Below the pieces are notes generated by a model. The model did not search any database, was not told where the DNA came from, and saw only the letters and a program-made list of their open reading frames with translations. Shown here piece by piece: positions 1 to 7,358 of a stretch of 32,023 nucleotides of DNA. The translations under genes were made by a program, and so were the position numbers. Where the stretch lies: positions 1-32,023 of the forward strand of contig JAHFGV010000026.1 of NCBI GenBank assembly GCA_023247255.1, in the 5' to 3' direction. The stretch is from Candidatus Omnitrophota bacterium (GTDB lineage Bacteria > Omnitrophota > Gorgyraeia > Aquiviventales > Aquiviventaceae). Position 1 is the stretch's first letter. Each line of letters starts with the position of its first letter.

Positions 1-291
1 GTCAGGCGCGTAGACGAACATCGCTTTGAGATCCTCAATATGCGTGGCGATGCCGTTTGTCTCGTGTCCATCGGGCCAGGTCACCACGATGTCATCAGCG
101 TGGCTCTCATGCAATCGATCTCACGCCTGTCCGCTGAAGACCTCGAAGTCCAGCTCATCGAAGGTTTTCAAATGCTGGGTGACTGGGTCTGGCTGCTGTG
201 TATCCTCTGCCGCGCTCACACCACCCACGCCGATGAGCCACATGCCAAGTACCACCAGTAAACCGGACGGACTCATAGCGATCCTTCTCAT
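1..291 (-). pseudogene. SnoaL-like (ester cyclase type) secreted protein, broken by in-frame TGA, runs off left edge
   Basis: Not in the ORF track; I read it from the reverse strand. An ATG at 291 follows an AGGAGG box with 7-base spacing. The product opens with a signal peptide (MRRIAMSPSGLLVVLG, cleavage near VSAAED) and continues QHLKTFDELDFEVFSGQA. A TGA stop then falls at 121-123, after 56 codons. The same frame resumes at once with DRLHESHADDIVVTWPDG and stays open to the window edge. From memory of the SnoaL-like/ester-cyclase family, a Trp (W-D-R-L-H-E-S-H) sits where the TGA is, so one TGG-to-TGA change explains the break. The family has an NTF2-like fold; the substrate here is unknown. 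A sequencing error is possible. The 3' part lies outside the window. Confidence 0.75.
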
Positions 292-426
292 CGCTAATCC
301 TCCTGTTAGTTATGGCGGTTACGCCCCTGCCAGCACCAGCCGAAACTCCTCTGCCAGCGCTTCCAGCACCTGGTTGGCGTGCTCGGCTACCGCCGGCTGG
401 GGTGTTTCAGAAAGTCCGGGTAGTCT

Positions 427-510
427 ACTACTATGGTCATCCGTACGTAATAATCGCAAGACGCTTGTTCATCTCAAAAATGCCTGTCCCTCAGGTGCCT
501 GGCACTTCCT
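427..510 (-). repeat. Decayed 5' fragment of the GIY-YIG gene family
   Basis: Read on the minus strand, this segment carries the 5' leader seen before the GIY-YIG gene at 7312 (GAGGGACAGGC) followed by a degenerate start, MNKRLAIITYG, then a stop. It matches the beginning of the intact product (MRKCRASYYAYI) only loosely. It is one of four sites in the window sharing this leader plus start. Between 292 and 739 I see no intact gene, only this fragment and the palindromic repeat that follows. Confidence 0.5.
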
Positions 511-524
511 CAGTGCGATCGAGA

Positions 525-700
525 TTAGTGGCAGCGCTCACGTTTGTGTCATGAGTCATGTGTTATGTGTCATGAAAAAGCAGGAAATAAACAAGTATCT
601 CAAGCATGGCCAAAGGGCTCCTTTTGCTTTCCATGACTCATGACACATAACACATGAAACAGTCTCTCATGACACATGACTCATGAAACATGACACAATA
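525..700. repeat. Palindromic repeat family 1, copy 1
   Basis: Arms built from CATGAGTCATGTGTTATGTG and its reverse complement flank a unique core that includes AAATAAACAAGTATCTCAAG. Additional CATGACACATGACTCATGA motifs follow on the right. A second copy at 3321-3480 has the same core in the opposite orientation and shares the outer flank CTCACGT(T/C)TGT. The inverted arms suggest a MITE-like or REP-like element. No coding function is apparent; the plus-strand ORFs across it are chance. Confidence 0.75.
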
Positions 701-738
701 CTTAAGTCAACGCGTTGGCTATTTTTGCAAAAGCCCAG

Positions 739-1293
739 TTAGTAGGCCCGTTCTTCTCCTCGTTTTGACTCACGGCTCGTCGAGCTCAGAGGAATGCGGT
801 TGTCATGCTCGTCATAGGTGTAGCGCGCCTTGCCACCCACTTTGTGGATGCGTTGGTCGACGACCCTAAGCTTCTCGCCCGTCGCTTTAACATCGAAATC
901 GAGGTCTAACAGATCGCCTGTCTTCTTGTCACGCATATCGGTGCAGGAATAGTACAGCGAGCCCGTCTTGCCAACCCGATCGTGCACCTGCACGAATTCC
1001 AGATTGCGCGTAGTTCTCGTTGCTGGATCTTTGATTGGAAATGCACCTTTCTTCCGTACGGTCCCTTGAACATAACTCTGGATCGTCTGACGAATCTGTT
1101 CAGCTGAGGGTTCGGCTTTCACAACTTGACCGCCATGCTCCTGCGTCGTCCCTCCGTGTTCTTTGGCTGCTGTTGGTGCGGTCGCCGTCCCACCATGCTC
1201 CTGGCCTCCATGTTCCGCTGCGCCTATAGAGATGGCCATGCCCAACACACTCACTCCGACGATCACAAGCCCAGTTACCACTCGACGCGTCAT
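739..1293 (-). CDS. Secreted protein with EHGG repeats, function unknown
   Basis: The 184-residue product opens with a signal peptide (MTRRVVTGLVIVGVSVLG, cleavage near IGAAEHG). An N-terminal low-complexity stretch follows with EHGG repeated five times between about residues 27 and 55. The rest, about residues 60-170, is an ordinary soluble domain with a LYYSCTDMRDKKTG motif and a single Cys. I do not recognise a family. The His-Gly repeats could bind metal in the periplasm, but that is a guess. Its ATG overlaps the stop of the upstream transglutaminase-like gene by 4 bases (ATGA), so the two are translationally coupled and probably act in the same compartment. Confidence 0.75.
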   Translation of the reverse strand: MTRRVVTGLVIVGVSVLGMAISIGAAEHGGQEHGGTATAPTAAKEHGGTTQEHGGQVVKAEPSAEQIRQTIQSYVQGTVRKKGAFPIKDPATRTTRNLEFVQVHDRVGKTGSLYYSCTDMRDKKTGDLLDLDFDVKATGEKLRVVDQRIHKVGGKARYTYDEHDNRIPLSSTSRESKRGEERAY

Positions 1294-2312
1294 GTCGTCC
1301 TCCCCTGTTTAAGGTCCTTGAATTTGACCTCGACGCCCACATCCGAAAACACCCGTCCATCTACTTCAACGTACGGAGAGAAGAAAATGTTCACTGGCTC
1401 GCCCCTCTGTCTGGGCACAAGCCGAATATCCCGGCCTGTGCTGATGAGGAACCGGCTCGGATCACGCGCTCCGAAATAGTACTCAGCCAGCTTGGGATGC
1501 TTCCACGCCTCTGAGGCATCCACGGGCACCCATCCCTGAGCGTCCACATAGAACTCCGCCCAACAGTGATAGCCGGGGGTGACTCCTGACGGTTCCTGGG
1601 GGATCACGACGCCGATCTTGAACCGAGCCGGAATGCGCTCTGCCCGCGCCATCGAGATGAAGAGGGAATGGAAGTCGGTACAGTTGCCCTTGCCGAGCAG
1701 GCAGGCCCGGCGCGTATCGCCCCGACCCCAGCCGGGCACGGTCTTATCGTAGGCCATGGTGTGCCTGACGTAGTCGTAAATCCCCTTCGCCTGCGCAACC
1801 TTCGTCAACCGTCCAGCCGTCGCTTGCCTGGCTCTGGCGCGTACTTCCTCATCGATGATAACTAAGCCGCTGGGCTGAAGGGCCTGTTGGAATTCACGTG
1901 GGGTTGGCGGAGAATCGGCTTCAGCGGTTTCAGCACCGAAGAGTCTGGCGCGGTACTCGATCGCAATCTCCAGACGCCCAGGAATCGGAGGCGTCAGCAG
2001 CGCATGTAGGATGTCATTGTCGTAGTCAGGGTCTTGCGCAATGGTATAGGGAACCGGCACGCGCACGTCACGACGGATGATCTGTTGTTCCGGTCCTGTC
2101 TTCGCCAGCGGAATCCAGATGTGAACGACTTGGGCATCCTGTGGCAAATGATCAACCTCTGTTCGATACACGCACGTCACTTCACGTGCTGATCCAACCG
2201 CTCGTGATGCCGACGCGCTGCCGCGGCTTTCCAGTACAGCCAAGCCACCTCCCAACAATAACATCAGCACTATCCATCGAGAATGTTTGATGGCCACTGG
2301 TCCCACACGCAT
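1290..2312 (-). CDS. Transglutaminase-like cysteine peptidase-fold protein, exported
   Basis: The central-to-C-terminal part is a transglutaminase-like core. The nucleophile lies in GKGNCTDFHSLFISMARA, the His in PGYHCWAEFYVDAQGW and the Asp in VPVDASEAW, giving a complete Cys-His-Asp triad. The N terminus (KHSRWIVLMLLLGGGLAVL) is a signal peptide or membrane anchor, so it acts outside the cytoplasm. The ORF track starts at a TTG at 2330. I prefer the ATG at 2312 (MRVGPVAIKHS), which has GGAGG 5 bases upstream, giving 340 residues. Bacterial members of this family include peptidases and cross-linking enzymes; the substrate is unknown. It is coupled by a 4-base overlap to the EHGG protein downstream. 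Confidence 0.85.
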   Translation of the reverse strand: MRVGPVAIKHSRWIVLMLLLGGGLAVLESRGSASASRAVGSAREVTCVYRTEVDHLPQDAQVVHIWIPLAKTGPEQQIIRRDVRVPVPYTIAQDPDYDNDILHALLTPPIPGRLEIAIEYRARLFGAETAEADSPPTPREFQQALQPSGLVIIDEEVRARARQATAGRLTKVAQAKGIYDYVRHTMAYDKTVPGWGRGDTRRACLLGKGNCTDFHSLFISMARAERIPARFKIGVVIPQEPSGVTPGYHCWAEFYVDAQGWVPVDASEAWKHPKLAEYYFGARDPSRFLISTGRDIRLVPRQRGEPVNIFFSPYVEVDGRVFSDVGVEVKFKDLKQGRTT

Positions 2313-2663
2313 AAACACCTCCAGAAACAATGGGTCAGAAACGAGACTCGCGCTGGGGTCACTGATCCATCAGCGTCGTTGTCAGCCTGCAGCGGGATGG
2401 CAGCCAAGTTGTGCGTGGGCAATAGTAGTAGACCGTACAAAGGGGCGAGTTAATCCTCAGGGTGATTATGGTATGAGGAGTCCGCGAGCGCATGAGCAAA
2501 AGCGGTGTGGAAGCAATCGATCCTGAGATGTACAGAGGGCTAACCGCCAGCGGCGCGCTCTGGCGATGGAGCAAACGGAAGAACCAGGACACCAGATTGC
2601 AAAAACCGCATAGGCCCATCGTAGACTGCTCCTTCACGTTGGTCAATCTCACGACGTAGCAGG
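2313..2663. other. Intergenic region without a recognised gene
   Basis: About 350 bases lie between the methyltransferase stop and the transglutaminase-like gene. The ORF track offers a 102-residue minus-strand ORF here, but it has an odd composition, no clear ribosome binding site and no recognisable motif. The promoter of the 1290-2312 operon should lie here; I could not pick a convincing -35/-10 pair. Confidence 0.5.
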
Positions 2664-3275
2664 TCACACTCTCTGGAAACGGCAGTAGATGAACTGCTGC
2701 ACCGTGTGAAAGGGGGTGGGGTGTGCGTCCTGAAGCGCCTCAACCAACTTAAACTCCGGCAGTTCCCTCTGGAGAGTTTCAGGACTATATCGGACGACCT
2801 CCAACCCACTGCACCGCGGCGGTCCTTGTAGGCTGAACGTGGCTAAGATCACTTGACCCACCGGCGTCAGCGAGTCACACATGACCTTGAGGTAGCGGCG
2901 GCGCTGGTCGATGGAAGTCAGAAAATGAAAGAGCGCACGGTCATGCCACAGATCATAGCAATGGCTCGGCAGCGTCGCTTCGGTAATGTCCGCCTCGATC
3001 CAGTTGACCCTCCGGGCGCGCTCACCGAGTCTTGCCATCGACCCGGTCATGGCTCGCCCTGAGACGTCCAGCACCGTGAGGTGTTCGATCTGTCGATCGA
3101 GCAGATCGTCCACCAGCGTAGATGCTCCTCCCCCGACGTCAATCACCCGGCTGTTCCGAGAAAGACCCGCCCGTGCGAGCAGTTCTAATGAGACGTGCAG
3201 GTGAGGCGCATACCAACTTACGTCAGTCGGGCGCTTCTGCTGATAGATAGCTTCCCAATGACTCTTCGCTTCCAT
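2664..3275 (-). CDS. Class I SAM-dependent methyltransferase
   Basis: The 203-residue product has the Rossmann-fold SAM-binding motif I, SRVIDVGGGASTLVDDLL, around residues 40-57, an acidic motif II region (HLTVLDVSGRAM), a motif III-like WIEADITEA, and DLWHDRALFHFLTS as motif IV. Length and motif order fit small Methyltransf_11/12/25 proteins. The start EAKSHWEAIYQQKRPTDVSW is typical of a subgroup often annotated as tellurite-resistance-like or generic methyltransferases. The substrate cannot be told. The track's first codon is a TTG at 3281; the ATG at 3275 is preferred. It stands alone between repeat-bearing intergenic regions. Confidence 0.88.
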   Translation of the reverse strand: MEAKSHWEAIYQQKRPTDVSWYAPHLHVSLELLARAGLSRNSRVIDVGGGASTLVDDLLDRQIEHLTVLDVSGRAMTGSMARLGERARRVNWIEADITEATLPSHCYDLWHDRALFHFLTSIDQRRRYLKVMCDSLTPVGQVILATFSLQGPPRCSGLEVVRYSPETLQRELPEFKLVEALQDAHPTPFHTVQQFIYCRFQRV

Positions 3276-3320
3276 CGCCAATCTTTACTTAGAGTCTGAG
3301 GTTTTGCAAAATGCAGCGCG

Positions 3321-3480
3321 GTTAGTGGCAGTGCTCACGTCTGTTTCATGAGTCATGTGTTATGTATCATGAGTCATGGAAAGCAAAAGGCGTACTTTGG
3401 CCGTGCTTGAGATGCCTGTTTATTTTCTGCTTTTTTCATGACTCATGACACATAAAACATGACACAGACGTGAGTACTGG
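3321..3480. repeat. Palindromic repeat family 1, copy 2
   Basis: Same family as 525-700. The arms are CATGAGTCATGTGTTATG on the left and its near complement on the right, and the outer ends CTCACGTCTGT and ACAGACGTGAG are also inverted. The inner core (reverse complement of AAATAAACAGGCATCTCAAG) is inverted relative to copy 1. It fills most of the gap between the methyltransferase and the DoxX gene. Confidence 0.75.
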
Positions 3481-3521
3481 GTTTTAGGAACAGGACACAG
3501 CACGTGGGAAAATCTCTGGGG

Positions 3522-3908
3522 TTAGCCCTTTTTGTCCAGGCTCCATTTGACCCCGCCGCGACAGGCGATGAGGAGGAAAACAAAGCAGTAGAGAGCGGCC
3601 AACTCACCCTTATTGATCGATGGGAAGAATTGGGAGCCGAGCTGAAACTTCCAGTGGAATTGAAAATAGGCCACGGCCATTGTGCCGCTCGCCAGGAAAG
3701 CCGCCACGCGGGTTTGAAACCCCAGCATCACCGCGAGCCCTCCGATTAGCTCGATGATCCCGCCGAACCAGAGTTGGGACCCCATCGGTGGTTGGAACTC
3801 GGAAAGCACGCCCAGGATCTTCTGGACGCCGTGGAACGCGAACATGAATCCCGTCACGATGCGCATCAAGGCGTACGCGTGGTCCGCGTACTTTTCAAGC
3901 TGTTTCAT
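3522..3908 (-). CDS. DoxX family membrane protein
   Basis: The product is 128 residues with about four hydrophobic segments: residues 13-30 (LMRIVTGFMFAFHGVQKI), about 45-65 (LWFGGIIELIGGLAVMLGF), about 70-85, and about 100-118 (ALYCFVFLLIACRGG). The FHGVQKI and GG.IELIGG patterns are characteristic of DoxX/DoxD-like quinone-associated membrane proteins. The track extends to 3980, but the ATG at 3908 (MKQLEKYADHAY) has AAGGAG 7 bases upstream and gives the usual family length. The physiological role of stand-alone DoxX proteins is not firmly known. The gene appears monocistronic. Confidence 0.9.
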   Translation of the reverse strand: MKQLEKYADHAYALMRIVTGFMFAFHGVQKILGVLSEFQPPMGSQLWFGGIIELIGGLAVMLGFQTRVAAFLASGTMAVAYFQFHWKFQLGSQFFPSINKGELAALYCFVFLLIACRGGVKWSLDKKG

Positions 3909-3995
3909 GAGCGTACTCCTTAACCTTTCGGCTAACGTCAAAACGATAATGTAGGCGTTTGGCAATCGCGCAGGCATCATGCGCGAGGCGGCGAG

Positions 3996-4919
3996 CTACA
4001 GACAGTGATCGGGGAGGGAGAGCGGGTCGAGGACGCTGCAATCGTCGAGGATGTCGGTGGTTTCTTCTGACGTGGTCGCGTCGGGATCGATCTCGCTTCC
4101 TGTGCCAAGCAGCGCGTCGCCGAGGGTGTCGCTGCCTGCGCTGACATCCACCGTTAGATTGTCTTCGGTGGTTTCGGTACTGGCGTCGAGAGTGGTCGTA
4201 TCGGTGACGACACCGGCATCGAGCGTGGTGCCGGTATCCGCTGTCACCGTATCCGTTGTTCCGCTGAGATCGGCGCCGGTGCTGAGGTCCGCTTCGATCA
4301 GAGGCTCTCCACCAACACTCAGATCGGTGTTGACTTCACCGGTGCTTGTATTTGCATCCAGGTTTAGGTCAATAAGGCTGCCGGAAGTTCCGGTGCCGGT
4401 GCTTCCGGTTTCGGTTCCACCACCCGTTTCACCGCCGGTTCCGCCGCCAGGCTCCTGAACGCTGCCAGGACCTGTGTCGCCACCGCCCAGGGGTCCGCTG
4501 CCGGTGCCTGTTCCAGTGCTCGTGCCGCCACCAGTGATGCCTCCGCCCTGCTGCGCACCGCTGGTCTGCGTGCCTCCGCCAGCACTCGTGTTGAAGCCGG
4601 TTCCACCCTGCGAGCTAAAACCTCCAGTCGATCGTTGTCCGCCACCTGGCTTGGCGGCACCGGATCCAGGGGAGCCACTGGTCACAGCACCGGCGTCTCG
4701 AGGACTGAGGGTGCCGCCTGGCTTGATCGCCCCGGAGTGGGACTCGGAGGCACCTTGACCTTCTGGAGCGAGCATTCGGCTGCCTTCTTCCAAACCGCCA
4801 AGCGCTTGGTCAACGGCCAGGTCACGCTCATGTTGCGGCTCCGCCTTTGCCAGCGTGGTCTGCCCTGCTCCAACGATGGCAAGCTCAATCACGAGTAAGC
4901 AGACAAGTGATTTTTTCAT
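3996..4919 (-). CDS. Exported Gly/Ser/Thr/Asp-rich low-complexity protein
   Basis: The roughly 307-residue product starts with a signal peptide (MKKSLVCLLVIELAIVGAG, cleavage near TLAKAEP). Two low-complexity zones follow: residues about 65-175 are dominated by GGG/TGTG/SGG runs, and residues about 180-290 by Thr/Asp/Leu/Val (DTVTADTGTTLDAGVVTDTT). The tail, SVLDPLSLPDHCL, carries two Cys. There is no known domain. The composition suggests a surface or extracellular flexible protein. Its ATG shares one base with the upstream TGA (TGATG), so translation is coupled to the TPR/barrel protein, a plausible exporter or anchor partner. The repetitive DNA gives long spurious ORFs on the other strand. 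Confidence 0.75.
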   Translation of the reverse strand: MKKSLVCLLVIELAIVGAGQTTLAKAEPQHERDLAVDQALGGLEEGSRMLAPEGQGASESHSGAIKPGGTLSPRDAGAVTSGSPGSGAAKPGGGQRSTGGFSSQGGTGFNTSAGGGTQTSGAQQGGGITGGGTSTGTGTGSGPLGGGDTGPGSVQEPGGGTGGETGGGTETGSTGTGTSGSLIDLNLDANTSTGEVNTDLSVGGEPLIEADLSTGADLSGTTDTVTADTGTTLDAGVVTDTTTLDASTETTEDNLTVDVSAGSDTLGDALLGTGSEIDPDATTSEETTDILDDCSVLDPLSLPDHCL

Positions 4920-6289
4920 CAATAGGCAAAGACGACCTCGACCCCGGCGATATGCCGTGTGCGATCGAAGAAATCGTTGCGGTTGTCGTTGTTGATAAAC
5001 CGATACAAAGCCCGCGTGGCCAGGTGCTTATTCCAATGATAGGTCAGCGCGGTATAGACGTCAAACCGCTCGTCACGGCGACGCTGCGTGTCGAGCGAGG
5101 AGCGCGAGACAAACCGTGGATACTTGCCCCACTCCAAGCCAGTGGAGACGTCGAAATCGGTCTTCAACAGCCCCGGCATGGGCGTATGGATACCCACGCG
5201 ACTTGCCGTGCCCCGGCGCGTGAAGTCGGCTCCGCGCGTCTGATCCAGATTGATCTCTTGGCTGATAAAAATATACCGGTGGAAATCGGCGGTGTAGAAA
5301 TATTGCGCGAGACCAAGCCCGCCGCGAAATCCATCGCGCGAGGTCTGCGGCGGATTGGGACCGTCCGGGCCGAAATTGGCAAACGAGAATCGTTTGTACA
5401 GATGGGTTCGGGTATGCGGCGTGAAGGCCGTGTCGGTGCTGAAGAGAAAGCGGTTTATGACGGAGAAGAGCTCGCTACGAAGAAAATTGACGCGGGCTCC
5501 GTAGCGGCCGCCCAGGACGACGGCTTGGCGCCCGATCTCCACCCGCCGCTTGCCCACGATCGCCATGCCTTGCATGGTAGTCTCCACATCATCCGTTTCG
5601 CCATCGTGAAAGAGCTGCCGGCTCAGATACAACACATCCAGTCGGCTGTCCCGTTTCAGGACTAGCGGATAGCCCACGGTCAGATCCAGAGGAACTTTCC
5701 ACCCTTGCTTTTCATTGCCTTGGCCCGCAAGGGCTTTGTCGTTGGGCTTGAGTAACGGGTTGCTGTCATATTTCAGACCAGTGAGACCGACGAGATAGAG
5801 CCGTTTCTTCGGCGCCGCCACGCGCTTACCGGTCACGCGCAAGCGCTGAAGCTGAGCCTGCGCCCATTGACGGTAGGGTTTCGAGTTGCTGTGCCGTATG
5901 ACCCATCGCCATTGCTTGGCTGCCGCCTCTGCTTGCCCGTCTTGCAGATATGCCTGTCCGAGAAAGATGCGGGTTGGCGCATGGCGCGGATCCTTCGACA
6001 ACAGTCGTCGATAGAGGGCGATTGCTTCCTGGGTGCGACTAAGCCGAGTGAGCACGCGGGCTCGATAGCGGAGAATTAAAGGATCGTCGGGATAGGTCTT
6101 GAGGAGGGAGTCAAGAGAGTTGAGCGCGTTGGGGTAGTCCTGCGCCTGGAACGCTTTCGCAAACGGGCTGGCGAGGAACTCTTCCGTAGAAATGCGAGGG
6201 GTGCGTTCTGCAGTAGAGGAGGCCCTCGGCTCACGGGCTGCTTCAGCGAAGCAACCCACGTAGCAGACCATCAGCACGGTTCCGCTCAC
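4919..6289 (-). CDS. TPR-containing outer-membrane beta-barrel protein (SLAM/DUF560-like architecture)
   Basis: Residues about 35-150 contain tetratricopeptide-like helices (FQAQDYPNALNSLDSLLKTY; EAIALYRRLLSKDPRHAPTR). The remaining ~290 residues look like a beta-barrel: they begin LYLVGLTGLKYDSNP, alternate polar and hydrophobic residues, are rich in Tyr/Arg/Phe, and end in an aromatic C terminus (GVEVVFAY) as expected for BAM-inserted proteins. This resembles the surface-lipoprotein-assembly-modifier type architecture; the specific assignment is an inference. The track's start is a GTG at 6289 with no nearby Shine-Dalgarno. The frame is open further upstream and encodes a positively charged stretch (INTFRRFIVSG) that would improve the signal peptide, so the true start may be slightly upstream. 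It is coupled to the Gly-rich exported protein. Confidence 0.8.
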   Translation of the reverse strand: MSGTVLMVCYVGCFAEAAREPRASSTAERTPRISTEEFLASPFAKAFQAQDYPNALNSLDSLLKTYPDDPLILRYRARVLTRLSRTQEAIALYRRLLSKDPRHAPTRIFLGQAYLQDGQAEAAAKQWRWVIRHSNSKPYRQWAQAQLQRLRVTGKRVAAPKKRLYLVGLTGLKYDSNPLLKPNDKALAGQGNEKQGWKVPLDLTVGYPLVLKRDSRLDVLYLSRQLFHDGETDDVETTMQGMAIVGKRRVEIGRQAVVLGGRYGARVNFLRSELFSVINRFLFSTDTAFTPHTRTHLYKRFSFANFGPDGPNPPQTSRDGFRGGLGLAQYFYTADFHRYIFISQEINLDQTRGADFTRRGTASRVGIHTPMPGLLKTDFDVSTGLEWGKYPRFVSRSSLDTQRRRDERFDVYTALTYHWNKHLATRALYRFINNDNRNDFFDRTRHIAGVEVVFAY

Positions 6290-6386
6290 GATGAATCGTC
6301 TGAACGTATTGATCGAAGTCGGACCTCCGAGTAGACGGGCTCTGGTATCGAAATCGGCTCTACTCTAAGAGAAGTGACCCCCATTG

Positions 6387-6778
6387 TCAAACGCTTTCTG
6401 ATTTGACTGGAAGCTTCCGCAGCAAGGCGGCGAAGCTTGCCTGATCTAGTTTGCCAGAGGCTATGTTCAGCATCGCATCTTTGAGCACACCCTTCGGGTC
6501 AGGTCGTTCAACTCGAGGAACACCAGCGCACATGTTAGGCCAGTCCGCTTGTTGCCATCAATGAATGGGTAGCTTTGGCACAGATGATAAGCGTACGCAG
6601 CCGCCATCTCATGCAGATTCTTGTGGAGCCATTCACCGGCAAAGGACGCTTCAGGCCGAGCGAGTGCTGACTCCAAGAGCCCGAAGTCACGCACGCCTGC
6701 CTGCCCACCATAGCGTTTGAGCTGATCGCTGTGAATCTCAACGACTTCGGCAAGCGTCAAAAAGAGTGGATACTGCAC
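6387..6778 (-). pseudogene. doc: Doc/Fic-family toxin (death-on-curing), frameshifted
   Basis: The first ~92 residues are a clear Doc-like toxin (LTLAEVVEIHSDQLKRYGG; YPFIDGNKRTG). Two defects are visible. The Fic core HPFxDGNKR has Tyr instead of the catalytic His (SYPFIDGNKRT). After ELND the reading frame shifts: the track's ORF ends at 6467 with LTRRVCSKMRC, while the +1 frame continues with the typical C terminus, DPKGVLKDAMLNIASGKL, to a TGA at 6387. The total of 392 bases fits a 1-base deletion from a 130-residue gene. The GTG start at 6778 lies 6 bases after the antitoxin stop, the usual antitoxin-toxin order. Intact Doc toxins phosphorylate EF-Tu; this one should be inactive. Confidence 0.85.
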
Positions 6779-6784
6779 GGAACG

Positions 6785-7312
6785 TCACTGCGCTAGTGCG
6801 TTCAGCGTCTTGCCGTGCCGACGATTCACCCTCTCAAGCGCAGCATGAAATTTTGTGGAGCGCTTCTCATCCCGCACCGGCGAAATGATGAGATTACGAC
6901 CATCCGTGGCGAGTTCGAGTGGCGTCTTCATCGTGATATGTAGCAGCTCAAGCACTGGCTTGTCGATCACAAGGGCTGCGCTGTTACCATGTTGCGTGAG
7001 GTGTTTTACCATATTCCATCCTCCATGTGAGACGTTATCATATGGATGTCCCCCCAGCTTATTGATCAACTCTTCCTTCTGCTTTCTCGTTAGCTTCTTT
7101 AGCTCTCGCTCGGCCTCTAAAGCCCTTTTATAATTCTTGTACTCCCGCGCATACACTAGCTCCACCGGAGCCCGTCCTCTCAGATACTTTGCTCCATTGC
7201 CGGCGTTATGCGATTTGAGTCTCTTCTCAAGATTATTGGTCGCTCCGGCGTAGTACGTTCTATCCGTACCCTCAACGATATAAGCGTAATAGCTCGCACG
7301 GCACTTTCTCAT
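6785..7312 (-). CDS. Fusion ORF: N-terminal GIY-YIG nuclease domain plus C-terminal AbrB/MazE-type antitoxin
   Basis: Residues 1-88 form a GIY-YIG domain of the small stand-alone type: AYIVEGTDRTYYAGATNN, then LEKRLKSHNAG and RGRAPVELVYAREY. Residues 101-175 are a swapped-hairpin AbrB/SpoVT antitoxin (MVKHLTQHGNSAALVIDKPV, then NLIISPVRDEKRS). The joint (YDNVSHGGWN) encodes a strong internal GGAGGA box followed by the ATG of Met101. The antitoxin, 75 residues alone, therefore has its own start at 7012 and probably existed before the GIY-YIG ORF ran into it by losing its stop. The antitoxin sits directly upstream of the doc-like toxin. The fused protein, an internal-start antitoxin, or both may be made. 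The ORF start at 7312 has AGGA 5 bases upstream. Confidence 0.82.
   Translation of the reverse strand: MRKCRASYYAYIVEGTDRTYYAGATNNLEKRLKSHNAGNGAKYLRGRAPVELVYAREYKNYKRALEAERELKKLTRKQKEELINKLGGHPYDNVSHGGWNMVKHLTQHGNSAALVIDKPVLELLHITMKTPLELATDGRNLIISPVRDEKRSTKFHAALERVNRRHGKTLNALAQ
7019..7024 (-). promoter_or_regulatory. Internal Shine-Dalgarno for the antitoxin part
   Basis: GGAGGA on the minus strand lies 6 bases before the ATG at 7012. It is an ideal ribosome binding site in the middle of the GIY-YIG/antitoxin ORF and marks the ancestral antitoxin start. Confidence 0.7.
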
Positions 7313-7356
7313 CTCATCCTGCCTGTCCCTCAGGTACCGTCACCGTGGTATGAGAC
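7313..7356 (-). repeat. Conserved leader upstream of the GIY-YIG gene
   Basis: On the plus strand this reads CCTGTCCCTCAGGTACCGTC then ACCGTGGTA. The same leader (CCTGTCCCTC, then a G/T-rich CACCGCGGTA) recurs near 9380-9410 and 11510-11536, and more weakly near 483. The similarity stops after CGGTA in each case, which suggests the outer boundary of the mobile unit. It abuts the 3' end of recQ. Confidence 0.6.
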
Positions 7357-7358
7357 CG

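Noticed and set aside
119-125. TGA recoded as Trp or selenocysteine
   Set aside because: TGA is a normal stop for many intact genes here, and no SECIS-like hairpin is apparent just downstream; a point mutation is simpler.
26-643. 205-residue plus-strand ORF
   Set aside because: It runs antisense through the SnoaL-like relic and two repeats, has no ribosome binding site and a chance-like composition.
2359-2667. 102-residue minus-strand ORF downstream of the methyltransferase
   Set aside because: No convincing ribosome binding site, no motif, unusual composition; it could be decayed DNA but is not supportable as a gene.
4847-5665. 272-residue plus-strand ORF antisense to the barrel gene
   Set aside because: The minus frame carries TPR and barrel features; the antisense ORF has no motif and is a GC-rich shadow.
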